A DNA stretch of 64,000 nt from NCBI RefSeq assembly GCF_050624435.1, contig NC_134542.1:7870497-7934496 (forward strand), written 5' to 3'. Of this stretch, positions 32,096 through 43,017 are shown one piece after another. A program made the position numbers and the translations under genes. The first letter of the stretch is position 1, and each line of letters opens with the position of its first letter. The notes beneath the pieces were generated by a model. The model saw only the letters and a program-made list of their open reading frames with translations. It had not been told where the DNA came from and made no database searches. Origin of the DNA: Tenrec ecaudatus (Eukaryota > Chordata > Mammalia > Afrosoricida > Tenrecidae).

Positions 32096-32738
32096 AAAGT
32101 AAGAAAATGACGCTAAAGCAATGTTTATTAGAAGTTGTATGGTTGTGAAAAAACTGGTCCTTCTTTTAAATTGTCATTTGCCTTTCTCATCTCAGAGCCT
32201 AAAGTTTTCTTCTAGGAAAACAGTTCATTCCTTCCTCCTAGGGTAGTTGTGGAATAAACCAGGTACACTACTACCTTTCATTTTACTGTCCATAATAATT
32301 TTGACTAAATTTTACCATAGTAGTATGGTCATTAACTATCGCAAACTAGAATTCGAATGGTAGATACAGTGAAAGAACAATGATGGGGAAGTATCATTTT
32401 CTAAACGAAGTTTAAAACATGAAGTATTCTCTTAAGTCTTGAGTGTGTCAAATATATATAAATACATTAGAGCATAATAATGGTCAAGATAGCGGCATGT
32501 GTTACGCTGGCTGATTTTAAGTAATTTCTTTGGTTCGTTTTTAAATGTCCTGGGGGTGAGCTTCTCCGTTAATCACGAGTTACTCCTGTTCGCCGGGACA
32601 GAAACTACAGCTGTCCTCATGGAACGTGCACACACAGAATGCAGAGGGTTCAGAGGACACTAACTTGGTTTGGTAAAAGCTTTACATATAAAATTATTTG
32701 AACAAAAATACAGTAGTTGGTAGGCAGATAAAAAACTA

Positions 32739-33101
<363 letters not shown>

Positions 33102-33133
33102 TCAATATGAAGTATTCAAGTAACAATTTAGCA

Positions 33134-33556
33134 CAGTGGTTCTCAGCCTGGGTGGCGACCCCTTCAAGGGGTCACCTAAAACCATTGGAAAACACGTATT
33201 CCCGAGGGAGACACCGCTCCTCTATCCATCTCCAGGCGCATCCGCCCACAGGCAGCTACGCCCACCTACGAGGACCTGGCGTGAAGAGTTACCCATACTA
33301 CAAGACAAAATTTCATTTATTTGTCATTAGAAATAAATATTTCAAAATATATAATTACATGTTTTTGGGATTAATCACTATGCTTTAATTATACTCAATT
33401 TGTAACAATGAAAATACATCCTGCCTATCAGATATTTACATTATGATTAATAACAGTAGCAAAATTATAGTTATGAAAAGTTTTATGGGGGGGGGTCACC
33501 ACAACATGAGGAACTGTACTAACGGGTCATGGCATTAGGAAGGTTGAAAACCGCCA
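33134..33556 (-). mobile_element. SPIN-type hAT transposon with target duplication
   Basis: 423 bases in PSMD1 intron 3. It starts CAGTGGTTCTCAGCC and ends with the inverted partner GGTTGAAAACCGCCA. Internal blocks (TTTGTCATTAGAAATAAATA, ACTATGCTTTAATTATACTC) match the non-autonomous SPIN consensus as I recall it. It is flanked by 8-bp repeats ATTTAGCA (33126-33133) and ATTTAGTA (33557-33564), the hAT hallmark. It carries no transposase. Confidence 0.88.
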
Positions 33557-33662
33557 ATTTAGTAGCAGAAAATGTCTAAATGAATTAATAAGCCACAAGA
33601 CTCAGATCACAGGTAATTAAAGGTGATCTACCTTATTCCAGTTTACAAAAATAATTACTTAC

Positions 33663-33736
33663 ATTTTGTCTACAGACTCAGAAATTTCTGCCCAGAAGTC
33701 ATTGACAACGGCATTCAATTTGTGTAGTGCAAATTC
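33663..33736 (-). CDS. PSMD1: PSMD1 exon 3 (residues 21-45)
   Basis: 74 bases encoding [20 protein letters not shown] and SVDK plus AT of Ile45. Acceptor TACAG, donor GTAAGT. It is too short to stand out as an open frame; it was found by matching the expected protein between exons 2 and 4, and the phases agree. Confidence 0.96.
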
Positions 33737-33996
33737 CTGTACAAAAATAAAACCCAAATTCAGTTTTGAACAGACTTTTCACAACGTTTACTTAAAAAAG
33801 AAAAGTGGGGCGGGGTGGTGGTGGATATTTCCAATCAATCAAATACTTGCCAGAGCTTTTAATCTATGACAGATATAAAAACACCAACCGGTCAATATAT
33901 TTTTTTTACCATTTTCTTTCTCTTTTCGATCATAAAATATCTAATCAACATACAGGTCATTCCTTATCATAATAAATATTTCCTTCTGAAATATTA

Positions 33997-34073
33997 GGGG
34001 CTTCTAACAGCTCATGGGAAAATGGAACTAAAAGATAATAGAATTTTCCACACACCCTTCGAAGCTCCCTCCA
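33997..34073. mobile_element. Palindromic MITE, family 1
   Basis: Ends GGGGCTTCTAACAGCTCATG and CACCCTTCGAAGCTCCCT; in PSMD1 intron 2, whose other sequence (33737-34449) shows nothing else. Confidence 0.6.
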
Positions 34074-34449
34074 GTACAAGAGCAACATACAGGAGGGTGC
34101 TAGCTTAGATTTAAAGTAATTCAGGTGTTTAGAGTTGTAAAGTTGGAAAGTAACCTTTAATATGTAACACAGAAGAAACTGTCTTTTGCACTTTCTATTG
34201 ATAAACTGGAGGTCATTCACGTGCTACAGTGAGGCTGACTTGCATTATTAACCTGGCTCAGTCTGGGGAAAACCAACTGCTAATGCCAAGACACCTCTTC
34301 TGGTGCTACTATCCGAGAAAGGGGGACAGGGGAGAGGAAAGGCGGGGAGCGAGAGTCTATTCAGTGACAGGAGATATACAGCGACCACTAAATTCAAAGA
34401 GATCAGAGTATTCATACAACATATAGTGATTTTCCCCTCCAGTACATAC

Positions 34450-34493
34450 CTTAAGCTGTGGCTCTTCTTCATCCAGGAGAGAGATAATCCCAG
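34450..34493 (-). CDS. PSMD1: PSMD1 exon 2 (residues 6-20)
   Basis: 44-base exon encoding (A)GIISLLDEEEPQLK, with Glu for human Asp at one position. It joins exon 1 through a split Ala codon (G|CT). Donor GTATGT, acceptor AG at 34494-34495. Confidence 0.95.
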
Positions 34494-34714
34494 CTGTAAG
34501 AGAGCGGAGGCATATCACAATTATGGTTTTTATGCTCATTTACATGCAATCAGTGCTTGTTCAAAAATATATGGCGGCTTGGGAACAAATAAGAACTTCA
34601 CTATGGCAATGACTTTCTCTTTAAAGCCACCAAGATTCATATTTCAGAGTTTAAGAATTAACTATATTATCAAATCCTCAACTCCACTCTCAGATTACTA
34701 CCTAATTTTCAAAA

Positions 34715-34809
34715 GTACCTAGTTTTTAAAGTGTGGTCTCTGAGACAGTAGCATCAATATTAACTGGTAACTTAAAAATGTAACTTCTTGGCTCCACCAC
34801 AGCCCTACA
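34715..34809 (+). mobile_element. MER5-like hAT relic, left half
   Basis: AAAGTGTGGTCTCTGAGACA, then GCAGCATCA-like and CTTGGCTCCACCACAGCC, matching the first half of MER5A-type elements. The right half is at 35660-35762. Confidence 0.6.
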
Positions 34810-35659
34810 GCAGGGGCAGTGACTTACATAAGGTGGCGTTCCCAGGCAAAGTCTCCAGCCTGGAGTTAGAAACCACCTTTCCTTAGGCAGGGCTGGGTAA
34901 AAAGGGAGAAGACACTGATAGGGTTCACCTGTGAGCAAGGGTTCACAGGATTCATTTGATTGTCATCCTGCTGGGTATAGAAGGAGAAGCAGGAGGGGGC
35001 GGGCCGCTCACTCCCAGCAGGAGCCAGGGTTCTCTAGGAGCGGCTGCAGCAGGAGAGGAGCAGCAGAAACCAGAGGCCCAGCAGGAGACAGAGTAAGCCT
35101 GCTTACGCCTTGAGAGCAAGTTGAGCTGAATGCTTTGGGGCCGCAGACCTCTCTGGGCCCTTACTTGAGGGAGCTGAACTTGCTGGCCCACGGAAGTGGA
35201 GCTAATGGTTTCAGGCTGTGAAGGGTTGGGCATATAATTTGGGGAGTGGGCTAGTGAATCATGGGCCTTGAGCTAAATACTGTAGGGTTGAGGTTTACAG
35301 CAGAGTGGCAGGCCCTTTGAGCATTATTAGTAGCCCAGAGCTTTGTAGTATGTCTTGACGAATAACGGTATTCTGAGCATTTCTCACAGCACTGCAACTT
35401 GTTAACTTCTTTATTATTTTTTAATAGTCAATTTTTAAAAGTCAAATGCAGTAGTGTGGGGTGTAGACAAGGAGGTCGACCTGTAAATGAGCAATCGTGC
35501 TATTTCATTACTTTTGAGCCAGCCCTTAAAAAAACCTTTCATCAGAGATACCGCCTGAGTGCTGGGCAGCTACTGCACACTTTCCTAGTCACCGGCTTGG
35601 GTAATTCATGAACTGGATAATAATGAGTCATCCACGCTGGTGTCTAGAAAAGTGTGCAC
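34810..35659. mobile_element. Unassigned 850-base insertion splitting the MER5-like element
   Basis: GC-rich first half, AT-rich second half. It separates the two halves of an otherwise contiguous MER5-like element, so it must be a later insertion. I do not recognise the family; it carries no open frame of note. Confidence 0.5.
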
Positions 35660-35762
35660 TGAGAGGCAGGCCTCCTGAATAGAAGCTTTAGGCTGAGAGC
35701 ACCGTGTGCTGTCACACGGCCTCCCTGTGATCTTAACAGTCTACAGTCTGAGGACCACTGTT
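35660..35762 (+). mobile_element. MER5-like hAT relic, right half
   Basis: GGCCTCCTGAATAGAAGCTT to GTCTGAGGACCACTGTTCTG, matching the MER5 second half and inverted terminus. Confidence 0.6.
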
Positions 35763-36122
35763 CTGATTCACTGACTCAAACAGACCAAAATGAGAAAACG
35801 TGCCACACTTTTAGAATATACATCACATTCAGTCATCAATAAGGCAAAGGATGCTGTCATAATCAAGCAGGAGAAAAACTTAGGGATTTACTTCCAAAGT
35901 GTGGCAACTTTTCAAAAACCCCACGAATCCCAAATGTCCAATCCGGAACAGATCAAAGGATGACGGGGTCCAGGCAATGTTTTATTCAGTTGTGCAATGG
36001 GTTTCCAGGACTGGGGGCCAATGCAAACGCATCTCGCAACAATGTGAACCACCACCAGGGCCCTCAGAGACCCAGAGCAGTCTTACTTGTTCTGATTTAA
36101 ATTACTCAGTGTTTGAATAAGT

Positions 36123-36293
36123 CAGCGGTTCTCCACCTGGGGGTCAAGACCCTTTTACAGGGGTCGTCCAATTCCTAACAGTAGCAAAATGACAGTGATG
36201 AAGTAGCAACGAAAGTCATGTTATGCTTGGGGTCCCCCCTCCAAGAGGAGCTGTATGAAAGGGCTGCGGCGTGAGGACGGCTGAGCCCCGCTG
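36123..36293 (-). mobile_element. Short SPIN-like hAT element (internal deletion)
   Basis: 171 bases with ends CAGCGGTTCTCCACCTGGG and CTGAGCCCCGCTG; internal TAACAGTAGCAAAATGACAG matches SPIN. The 8-bp flanks do not match clearly. Confidence 0.7.
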
Positions 36294-36707
36294 CTCTAGG
36301 TGTTCACCACCAACCCGGGACAGGAGAGAAGACTAGCTTCTCAAAAGTACAGACCTGGAAACAGCAGAGGTTAAAGAATTCTGGGAGGAAAAGATACAGG
36401 AAATGGCTGTGTTTAGGCCATAAAGGAAATCAAATTCTCTCTCATGTGTTTCTCTCATAGGTCTTTCTGGAACGCTGAGTAGAAAGTGGGGTTTGATGAA
36501 GATACCAAGGCAATTTCTAATATAGATTTGCTGAATCTTTCCCATAATCTTTAGAGAAAAGGACGCAAAACTTGACCAGTGGAAGTATGCTATGGTGCTG
36601 AGGCATGCTCCTGTCCTCAGCACAGTTACAAAGTGCCAGGGGTTAGTCTTGGCTGGTAAGTCTAGAGCAGAGCTGCCGAGTTGACAGCATGGCGACATAA
36701 AGACTCA

Positions 36708-37012
36708 ACTTCGGGAATGGATCACAACGATCGACATATCGCCCCCTCCCTGGGGGAAGGACAACAGAAAAGTGGGTAAAGGGAGACACTGGTCAGTGTC
36801 AGACATTAAAAAATACCATAATAACAATTTATAAATTATCAAGGGTTTGTGAGTGAGGGGGAAAATGAGGAGCTGATACCAAGGACTCAAGTAGAAAGAA
36901 AATATTTTGAAAATTATGATGGCAACAAATGTACAAATGTGCTTGATACAATGTATGTATTGTGATAAGAGCTTTACGAGTCCCCAATAAAATTATTATT
37001 TTAAAAAAAGAT
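36708..37012 (+). mobile_element. L1-like 3' end, family A
   Basis: Ends ATGATGGCAACAAATGTACA and CGAGTCCCCAATAAAATTAT before an A-rich tail; homologous to 21150-21850. Confidence 0.6.
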
Positions 37013-37194
37013 TCAACTTCTTAAAAACAAACAAAAACCCTGCAAGCAGAGGTTATGGGAAAGATGCTAGACAGGATACTTAGGAGCAGAACTGATTGTG
37101 AATAGCAGCACACTTTGCCAAAGAATAAAAAAATGCTACAAATTTCCTATAATCACTTAGTGCTGTATGGGTACTGCTTTTATCAAGGTAAGTG

Positions 37195-37345
37195 ATAGAT
37201 TTTTATATAAGACCCCCAGCCACCCTACACACAACAGAAGGAAACACTGTTTGGTCCTTACAATGGTTTCTATGCCTGAGCCCACTGTTTCAGCCACTGT
37301 GACAATCCACTGTGATCTTCGTACTCAATAAACAAACTGCCTACT
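37195..37345 (-). mobile_element. Inverted RTE 3' remnant
   Basis: CACACAACAGAAGGAAACAC, then ATGCCTGAGCCCACTGTTTC, as in the inverted fragment at 3356. Confidence 0.5.
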
Positions 37346-38077
37346 CCACCCTAGAACTACCACACTGCCTCTAAGCCCCTGGGGGTCAGATGGTGGGCCA
37401 ACCTGAAAACCGAAAGACAGGAAACCAATTACCAAAGGTTTAGATGGGAAGCTGGTAAGTAATATTACAGTAATAAATACACACTACACTACTACCACAG
37501 CCCCTCAGTGTTCCAAGAATGGTAAAAACAAGCTTCCTGTTCAACATTTCTCTCAAGGAATACACGGTAATTGGGCAAGTAAGCCAGGCAATTTGCGGGC
37601 TTGAGAGGGTGGAGAGTTGGAGAATAAGAGGCAGCAGGTTTTAACAGGATGGTCAGGAGAGACTAACAGTGCTGTAAACTTGACAAAGAATCTAGAAAGA
37701 GGAAACAGAATGTACAAGTGGGCCTGTGGCCGACGAGAAAAGATGGCTTCAAGAAAGAGAAGCCCACTTGATGAGGATGTGGTGAACAAAGAACGTGGCA
37801 GGCGTCCATTCCATCGAGGAGCGTTTGGGCTCAGTGTCCAGATTTTCCTCTAAATATAATGGACACAAGAAGACAATTTGATTAAGTCGTTTTAAAAGAA
37901 TACTCTGGACACAACAAAAAGAATGGAGTTGGAGTGTGTGGAGGTAAGGGGGAACCTCATCTGTCTTGGTCATTAACCTAGCCAAGCGATGAGGGCGGTC
38001 TGGGCTAACTTCACAGACGGGAAAGGACAGATCTGAAGTACGGGGCAAGAAGCCTGGTGCTTGCTTTGTCTTTGGAG

Positions 38078-38265
38078 GCGCCTTGGTGGCACAGTGGTTG
38101 GGCTGCTAACTGCAAGGGCCAGGATTTGAAAACCACCAGCCACTCTGGGAAAGAGACAAGGTTTCCTATTCCCACAGTTACAGCCTCAGAAACCCACAGG
38201 GACAGCTCTACCCTGTCCTGAGGAGTGGCTATGAGTCAGCATCGACTCAATGGTGGTGAGTTTGG
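38078..38265 (+). mobile_element. AfroSINE
   Basis: GCGCCTTGGTGGCACAGTGG head through CAGCATCGACTCAATGGTGG tail; near full length. Confidence 0.8.
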
Positions 38266-38485
38266 TGTTTTATCTTTAGAGCTTGGACTGGAAACGCTCT
38301 TTCCTACACTGTCTCATGGAGACCAGAGATGGTTCTACCATTTCTCTGAAAGGCTGACGGTTCAAATCCACCTAATCTCCTTAGATGGCAAGGCTGGTGA
38401 CCTGCTTCCAAAAATGCCATAGACCGAAACCCAATGAAGCAGCTGGGAGTCGCCACGGGTCAGTCTACTTGACTACAACAAACAG

Positions 38486-38685
38486 GTGTCCTCGTGGTGC
38501 AGTGGTTCGGCGCCAAGTTGCTAACCCAGAGGCAGGAGGCTCAAACCCACCAGGGGCTCCAGGGAGAAAGACAAGGGAGGCTGCCTGCTTCTATAGAGAT
38601 GACTGCCTTGGGCACTCTATGGATGACCTTGTGCTACAGGGTCACTATGAGTCAGAATGAACTCAACAGCAAAGGGTTAACAACA
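38486..38685 (+). mobile_element. AfroSINE
   Basis: GTCCTCGTGGTGCAGTGGTT head, GGGTCACTATGAGTCAGAAT tail. Confidence 0.75.
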
Positions 38686-38691
38686 CTCAAA

Positions 38692-38818
38692 AAAACCGCA
38701 AACTCCTTGCAATCCAGTCGATTCCGACTCACACAGACCCTGGAGGGCAGGGTCCCTGTAGGTTTCCAGGACTGTGAGTCTTCACGGGCGTAGAAAGCCC
38801 CTTCTTCCTCCCTCAACA
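38692..38818 (-). mobile_element. AfroSINE, partial
   Basis: CAGTCGATTCCGACTCACAC tail, GTAGGTTTCCAGGACTGTGA middle; faces the preceding copy tail to tail. Confidence 0.7.
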
Positions 38819-38984
38819 CTATTGCCCCAAGTCCGAGGTGGCCAGCCTTCATGGAAAGCATGGCGCTGTCTCGGTGGCTCATAAAGACGTGGGGGGCTTG
38901 GGCCCCTTACCACCAATGGTGTACAGTGAGGTACTTGGGAGGGAGGCGCGGGGCGAAACAAGGCGTTCAGGGGGGTGTGGAAGC

Positions 38985-39130
38985 TCGGACCACCTGTCGG
39001 GGGGCGATCGCAAGGCCAGAGGTTCGAAACCAGCAGCCGCTCAGCGGGAGAAAGAGGAGGCTATCTGCTCCCATTGAGTAACGAGCTCGGAAACCCGAGG
39101 TCCGGTCGCCGAGAATCAACCGGAACACGG
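38985..39130 (+). mobile_element. AfroSINE at the edge of the PSMD1 CpG island
   Basis: Retains an intact B-box-like GGTTCGAAACC at 39021-39031 and the CGAGAATCAACCGGAACACG tail. GC-rich compared with other copies. Confidence 0.65.
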
Positions 39131-39585
39131 TGTGAAATGCCACCTCCGGGTGCCATCTGTGCTGCCCCACCGGCCTCCCCAGTGCCCTGTGTGCGTCCCC
39201 TGAACTCCGCGCAGTGCACCTCCGACCAGGCCGACCCCAACTTCACCCCGCAGCACTCGGCGCTGTGCCTTCGGCTGCCCGCCCCGGGGCCCATGTGGGC
39301 CCCGACCACCGGGGGCGGCTGGGGCCGCTCGGGGCCGAGGGCCAGAGAGTTGGAGGAGGGCGAGACCCTCTCGGGGGCGGGACGCGTCCGGGTCCCGGGC
39401 GGGGGTGTGGCTGGGGAGGCACCCCAAGGCGGTGGACGCCGCGCGCTGGCCCCGTGAGCCGGAAGAAGCTGCGGGGCCCTCCGTGAGAAACAGCCGGAGC
39501 CCCAGACCTCAGCCCCGGGTGGGCTTTGGGCAACGAGGGGCCGCGCAGGCCGGCGCTCCGCTGGGAGGTGCCCAGTCACCGGCCC

Positions 39586-39594
39586 TGACTCAGC
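39586..39594. promoter_or_regulatory. Candidate antioxidant response element in PSMD1 intron 1
   Basis: TGACTCAGC matches the NRF1/NRF2-small Maf core TGAnnnnGC. It lies inside the CpG island, about 64 bases into intron 1. Proteasome genes are established targets of NFE2L1 through such elements; use of this copy is inference. Confidence 0.45.
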
Positions 39595-39658
39595 TAAAAG
39601 CCGGCGCAGCGGCGCCCGCGGTTCTTCCCTCTCGCCGCCGGCTCCTGCCCGCGCTCAC

Positions 39659-39674
39659 CGGCTGAGGTGATCAT
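39659..39674 (-). CDS. PSMD1: PSMD1 exon 1 coding part (MITSA)
   Basis: Sixteen coding bases: ATG ATC ACC TCA GCC G, followed by GTGAGC. The start has G at -3 (GCCATG) and sits in a CpG island. The human protein also begins MITSAAGIISLLDE, and the split Ala codon is completed by exon 2, which fixes both the start and the donor. Confidence 0.95.
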
Positions 39675-40387
39675 GGCTGCGCCTCGCACTCGCTCGCCGT
39701 CCCGGCAGCGCTGTGGATCTGTCAGCTCAGAACCCTTTCCCTTCGCCGCGTTAGCTCGCTCCCGGGTGAGCTGCCCAGTCAGTCGCCTTCTCAGGCCGCC
39801 GGCTCGCGTTTCTCCAGGACCCCGCCCGCCGCGGGCCTGCCCGCCGCGCTGCCTGACGCGTATTTGACCCTCGTCTGTCTCTTCCGCGCCGCCGCCGCCG
39901 CCCTGGCCCTGAAGGAAAGGTGAACAGAGAGCGCTAGCGTCTTCTTCACTTCTTCCCGAGGCCAGAGTCTGCGCTATCAGGACGCTTGTCCGCATTGCGT
40001 TAAGGCATTGCGGTAGCCACCCCTGAAGAGAAGACACGCCCCCCCCTACCGTCACCTCTCATTGCCCAGAGAAAAGGTATTGGGGGGAAGTGCAAATGGT
40101 GTGCACAGCGCCACCTGCTGCTTGGGCGGTCTCGGTACGCCTTCCCCCCACTCCGCCCAGCTACTGAGCCAGACCCTGGAAGGGAGCAAAGAAAATATTC
40201 GTAGAAAAGGCTTTTACCAACACTTTTAGCCAAGTTCGTTTTCGAAATTAATCCTCCCAACACCGGGTGTTGCATAAAGTTGAACCATGACGATTTTTAT
40301 TTACTTTTTGAATAGTTAGTAGGACATGGTTCTGGCAGGTCGGTTGTAACCTCCAGAGAAGCGAGCGGGCTCTGAATGCGATCACAT

Positions 40388-40495
40388 TAGTTGTTAGGTG
40401 CCCTCAGTTCCGACTCATGGCGACAGAGTGAGTACACAACAGGGAGGTCACCATCCAGCCCGGCGCCATCCTCCCAACTGCTGCTGCGCAATCAC
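40388..40495 (-). mobile_element. Inverted RTE 3' remnant
   Basis: TTAGTTGTTAGGTGCCCTCA with GTTCCGACTCATGGCGACAG, the reverse of the RTE terminus. Confidence 0.5.
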
Positions 40496-41085
40496 AGGAC
40501 CCTGAGAAAAGGGAGGTTTGTTACCGAGGTGGTCCTCTGGCAGCGGAAAAGAAAGCAGGGTCGGAATGGTACTGGGGGGAAAGGAGACCCCAAATGCAAA
40601 TACAGCTTATAGAGACGCTTTTCTGAAGTCTTACACAGGACAAAGGCACGTCACCTGGATGAAGGGGACCATCAGCATGAGGCTGTAATGGTGCCCAAGG
40701 GGTTACAGCCTACAGCACCTAAACACCGTGTCACAAAAGCGTGCTACATCACAATTGCAGGCGGGGCCACAGCAGCAGGAATGGGTTCAGGATTGGGAAG
40801 ACGTAATTTTCTAGTATAGAAAAGCCTACAAGTGGCTCAGGGCATGCTGGACCAAACAGGATATGATCCATGAGCATGCCAACCCCAGTGCCTAAATTCC
40901 TTAAGCACCCAGACAAATCCCAAAGGGTTAAACTGGTTAGTAGAACAATCCACTTTCCAATACACACTATCTGAGGGCAAATCTGGAGGCTGAACTCTAT
41001 ATCAACAAACAGATTCACTGCCATTAGGTTTCCAGACTGATGGGAGCACCTGGGGGTTTTGAGGTGCTGACCTTCAGTATCCACT

Positions 41086-41103
41086 CCCCCCCCCCCCCCC
41101 CCC
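41086..41103. repeat. Poly(C) run of 18
   Basis: Eighteen consecutive C; length may be unreliable in the assembly. Confidence 0.9.
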
Positions 41104-41667
41104 GCCATGAAGAATTACAAAAACAAACGGATTTAGCACTTTCCCGGTAAACTAGTCATTTGCAAACCGGGTGCTTTGAATTTAAGCCCTAAGGTAGTTT
41201 TGGAATGGACCAAGAGGCCAAGAACCAAGGAATGAAGTGCAGACGCTGGCGCGGTGCAGGGGACGGTTTCCTCCCCTCCCCGCGCAGGCAACACCGCATT
41301 GCTTTGAAGGCAAAGCTGACTGTTCGTCCTTCGGAAACCAACAGCCAGAAGCAACACGGCCCTGCCGGTGTAGGCCCATCCCGCTGGGAGTTATGTGTTC
41401 AGGGGTGAACCTGAGGCACCCACAGATCCGAAGTGTTGGAAAGCAGACAGCTGGCTAGCTTGCTTGCCACCCTCCTTGCCTTTCAGGATGTCATTGCTCC
41501 AAGGTCGCTGGGGCTCCACGAACTGGGGAGTGGACAGGGTGGGGGCGGGCTGCCTTCTTTCCTCAGGGTCCCCGTCCCGAAGCCCCGCCCCGTGAGGCCC
41601 CGCCCCCACCGCGCCTCCCGCCTCCTTGCGACGTCCTTTCGGTAACCAAGGGCTACCGGGAGGAGCC

Positions 41668-41765
41668 CTGGAGGTAAGCTGGTGATGCTCCTTGGGCTGT
41701 GATCTACCAGGTCAGCAGTTCAGACCTGTAAAAAGATGGGCCCTTCTACTCCCACAAATTGGTGC
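41668..41765 (+). mobile_element. AfroSINE, 5' half
   Basis: GGAGCCCTGGAGGTAAGCTG head to CCTTCTACTCCCACAAATTG; truncated. Confidence 0.65.
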
Positions 41766-41811
41766 CGTTTTTTGGTTGTGGTCGTTCAGCTCATTAATAC
41801 GTATCTCCCTC

Positions 41812-41985
41812 CAAACTCACTCACTGCCATCGAGGCCATTCTGACTCAGCGACCCCATAGAACAGGGTAGAACTGCCCCTGTGGGTTTCGAGACTCACCC
41901 TTTATGGGAGTAGAAAGCCTCGTCTTTCTCCCTCAGAGCCGCTGGTGGCTTCTAGCTGCCGACGACAATGCCACCAGGGACCCTC
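41812..41985 (-). mobile_element. AfroSINE
   Basis: Complete reverse copy from CTCACTGCCATCGAGGCCAT to ATGCCACCAGGGACCCT. Confidence 0.8.
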
Positions 41986-42182
41986 CGTCCAAAATCAGGA
42001 GTGCCACGAAGTGCCAAGACCCAAGGAGATCCAGGTGCCCCAAGCCGACAGCATCGGCCTGGCCCTGGGTTCTACATCGTGAGCACTGGCAACCCCGACA
42101 TCGTGCAAGTGGCCGGTGCTCCGAGGGTTGGAACTTTGAGTGCACAGTGGAAAAAAGGCCTGGCGATCGCTTGCCATAAGAC

Positions 42183-42840
42183 TTCTAGTGCTGTTGACGC
42201 CATTCCTACTCAGAGTTGAGAGGTTGGAGACGGAGGCGCAGAAGGAGACGAGGCTTAGTTAGGAATAAGAGGTTAAGAAAGATTTATTGAGGCAGGGAAA
42301 GAACTCCTGGGAGGGGAAGGAGAGCAGAGAAAGGGACTGGCACAAGCCTCCCAGTCACGAGTTAGGTCAGGGAACTCGCAGCTTGTCTAGAGGCGGTGGG
42401 TGTTGTATCAGGTCCTAGCTAAGGAAGTATATGTTAACAGAAGGGGGAATCTTTATTGCTTGCAGCTGCAGGGCCTTGAGTCAGGATGCAGATTCCTGGG
42501 AGGTTATCTTATTGTTTGCAGACCTGCTCTTTAAAGGTTGAAGACCTGCTGGGAAGGGGGCTGTGCAGATCAGCCTGGGAAGGTAAATAGCTTCCTGGTG
42601 TGCTGGGTGGGGCAGGAGGTGCATAGTTCAGTAGCTCATCCATGTGGCTGGGAATGGGGGCTGTGAAGTTTCATCTTCCTGAGGAGCCAGAAAGGAGGTG
42701 GGGGCTGCCGGGTCCGGACCGGCCCAAATAATAGTGACCCTGTTTTGGAGGCTGTGAACCTTTCTCTCTTGCTGGTAGAATCCATCTTCTGACCTTTTGA
42801 CTAGCAGCCAGTCACTTCAACCACTGTATCACCAGGGCAT
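42183..42840 (-). mobile_element. AfroSINE interrupted by an LTR
   Basis: The SINE tail is at 42183-42216 (GTGCTGTTGACGCCATTCCT) and the rest at 42727-42840 (AGTGACCCTGTTTTGGAGGC to TATCACCAGGGCAT). The two parts are separated by the LTR at 42217-42726. Confidence 0.65.
42217..42726 (-). mobile_element. Solo endogenous retrovirus LTR
   Basis: About 510 bases. On the minus strand it begins TG and ends CA, and carries AATAAA twice, the second as CTCAATAAATCTTTCTTAAC near the 3' end, like gammaretrovirus-type LTRs. No internal viral genes are present in this window next to it. It sits inside an AfroSINE. The target duplication is not clear. Confidence 0.65.
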
Positions 42841-42874
42841 CTTAGATTAAAACAAAAAATAAACCCCCAAAACC

Positions 42875-43010
42875 CACTGCCATTAAGTCAGCTCCAACTC
42901 ATAGCGACCCTAGAGGGGATCTTGCAGATTCCCCTAAGGTTCGGAATCTGTGAAGCTGTAGTGGAGCAGAAACCCACATCTTTTCACGAAGAGCAGCTAG
43001 TGACTTGGAT
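42875..43010 (-). mobile_element. AfroSINE, partial
   Basis: CCATTAAGTCAGCTCCAACT tail; interrupted or truncated before the tRNA head. Confidence 0.65.
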
Positions 43011-43017
43011 CCAAACT

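Larger units (their letters stand above)
34494..39658 (-). other. PSMD1 intron 1
   Basis: 5.2 kb first intron. Left to right: unique AT-rich DNA, a MER5-like element split by an 850-base insertion, a short SPIN element, an L1-like 3' end, an inverted RTE remnant, several AfroSINEs, and finally the CpG island. Confidence 0.8.
39130..39930 (-). promoter_or_regulatory. PSMD1: PSMD1 CpG island and promoter region
   Basis: A GC- and CpG-rich block surrounds the PSMD1 start codon and extends about 250 bases upstream (rightwards) and 500 bases into intron 1. On the minus strand it has a short CGG run near 39885-39903 and an ETS-like GCGGAAGAG just downstream of it. I saw no TATA box, as expected for a housekeeping proteasome gene. 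The exact transcription start cannot be read from sequence alone. Confidence 0.75.

Noticed and set aside
39021-39031. tRNA-like B boxes (GGTTCGAAACC) as possible tRNA genes
   Set aside because: They belong to tRNA-derived SINEs; no cloverleaf with acceptor stem pairing was seen.
38975-39579. Overlapping 100-172 codon frames on both strands near the PSMD1 promoter
   Set aside because: CpG-island composition leaves stops rare; frames cross an AfroSINE and match no family.
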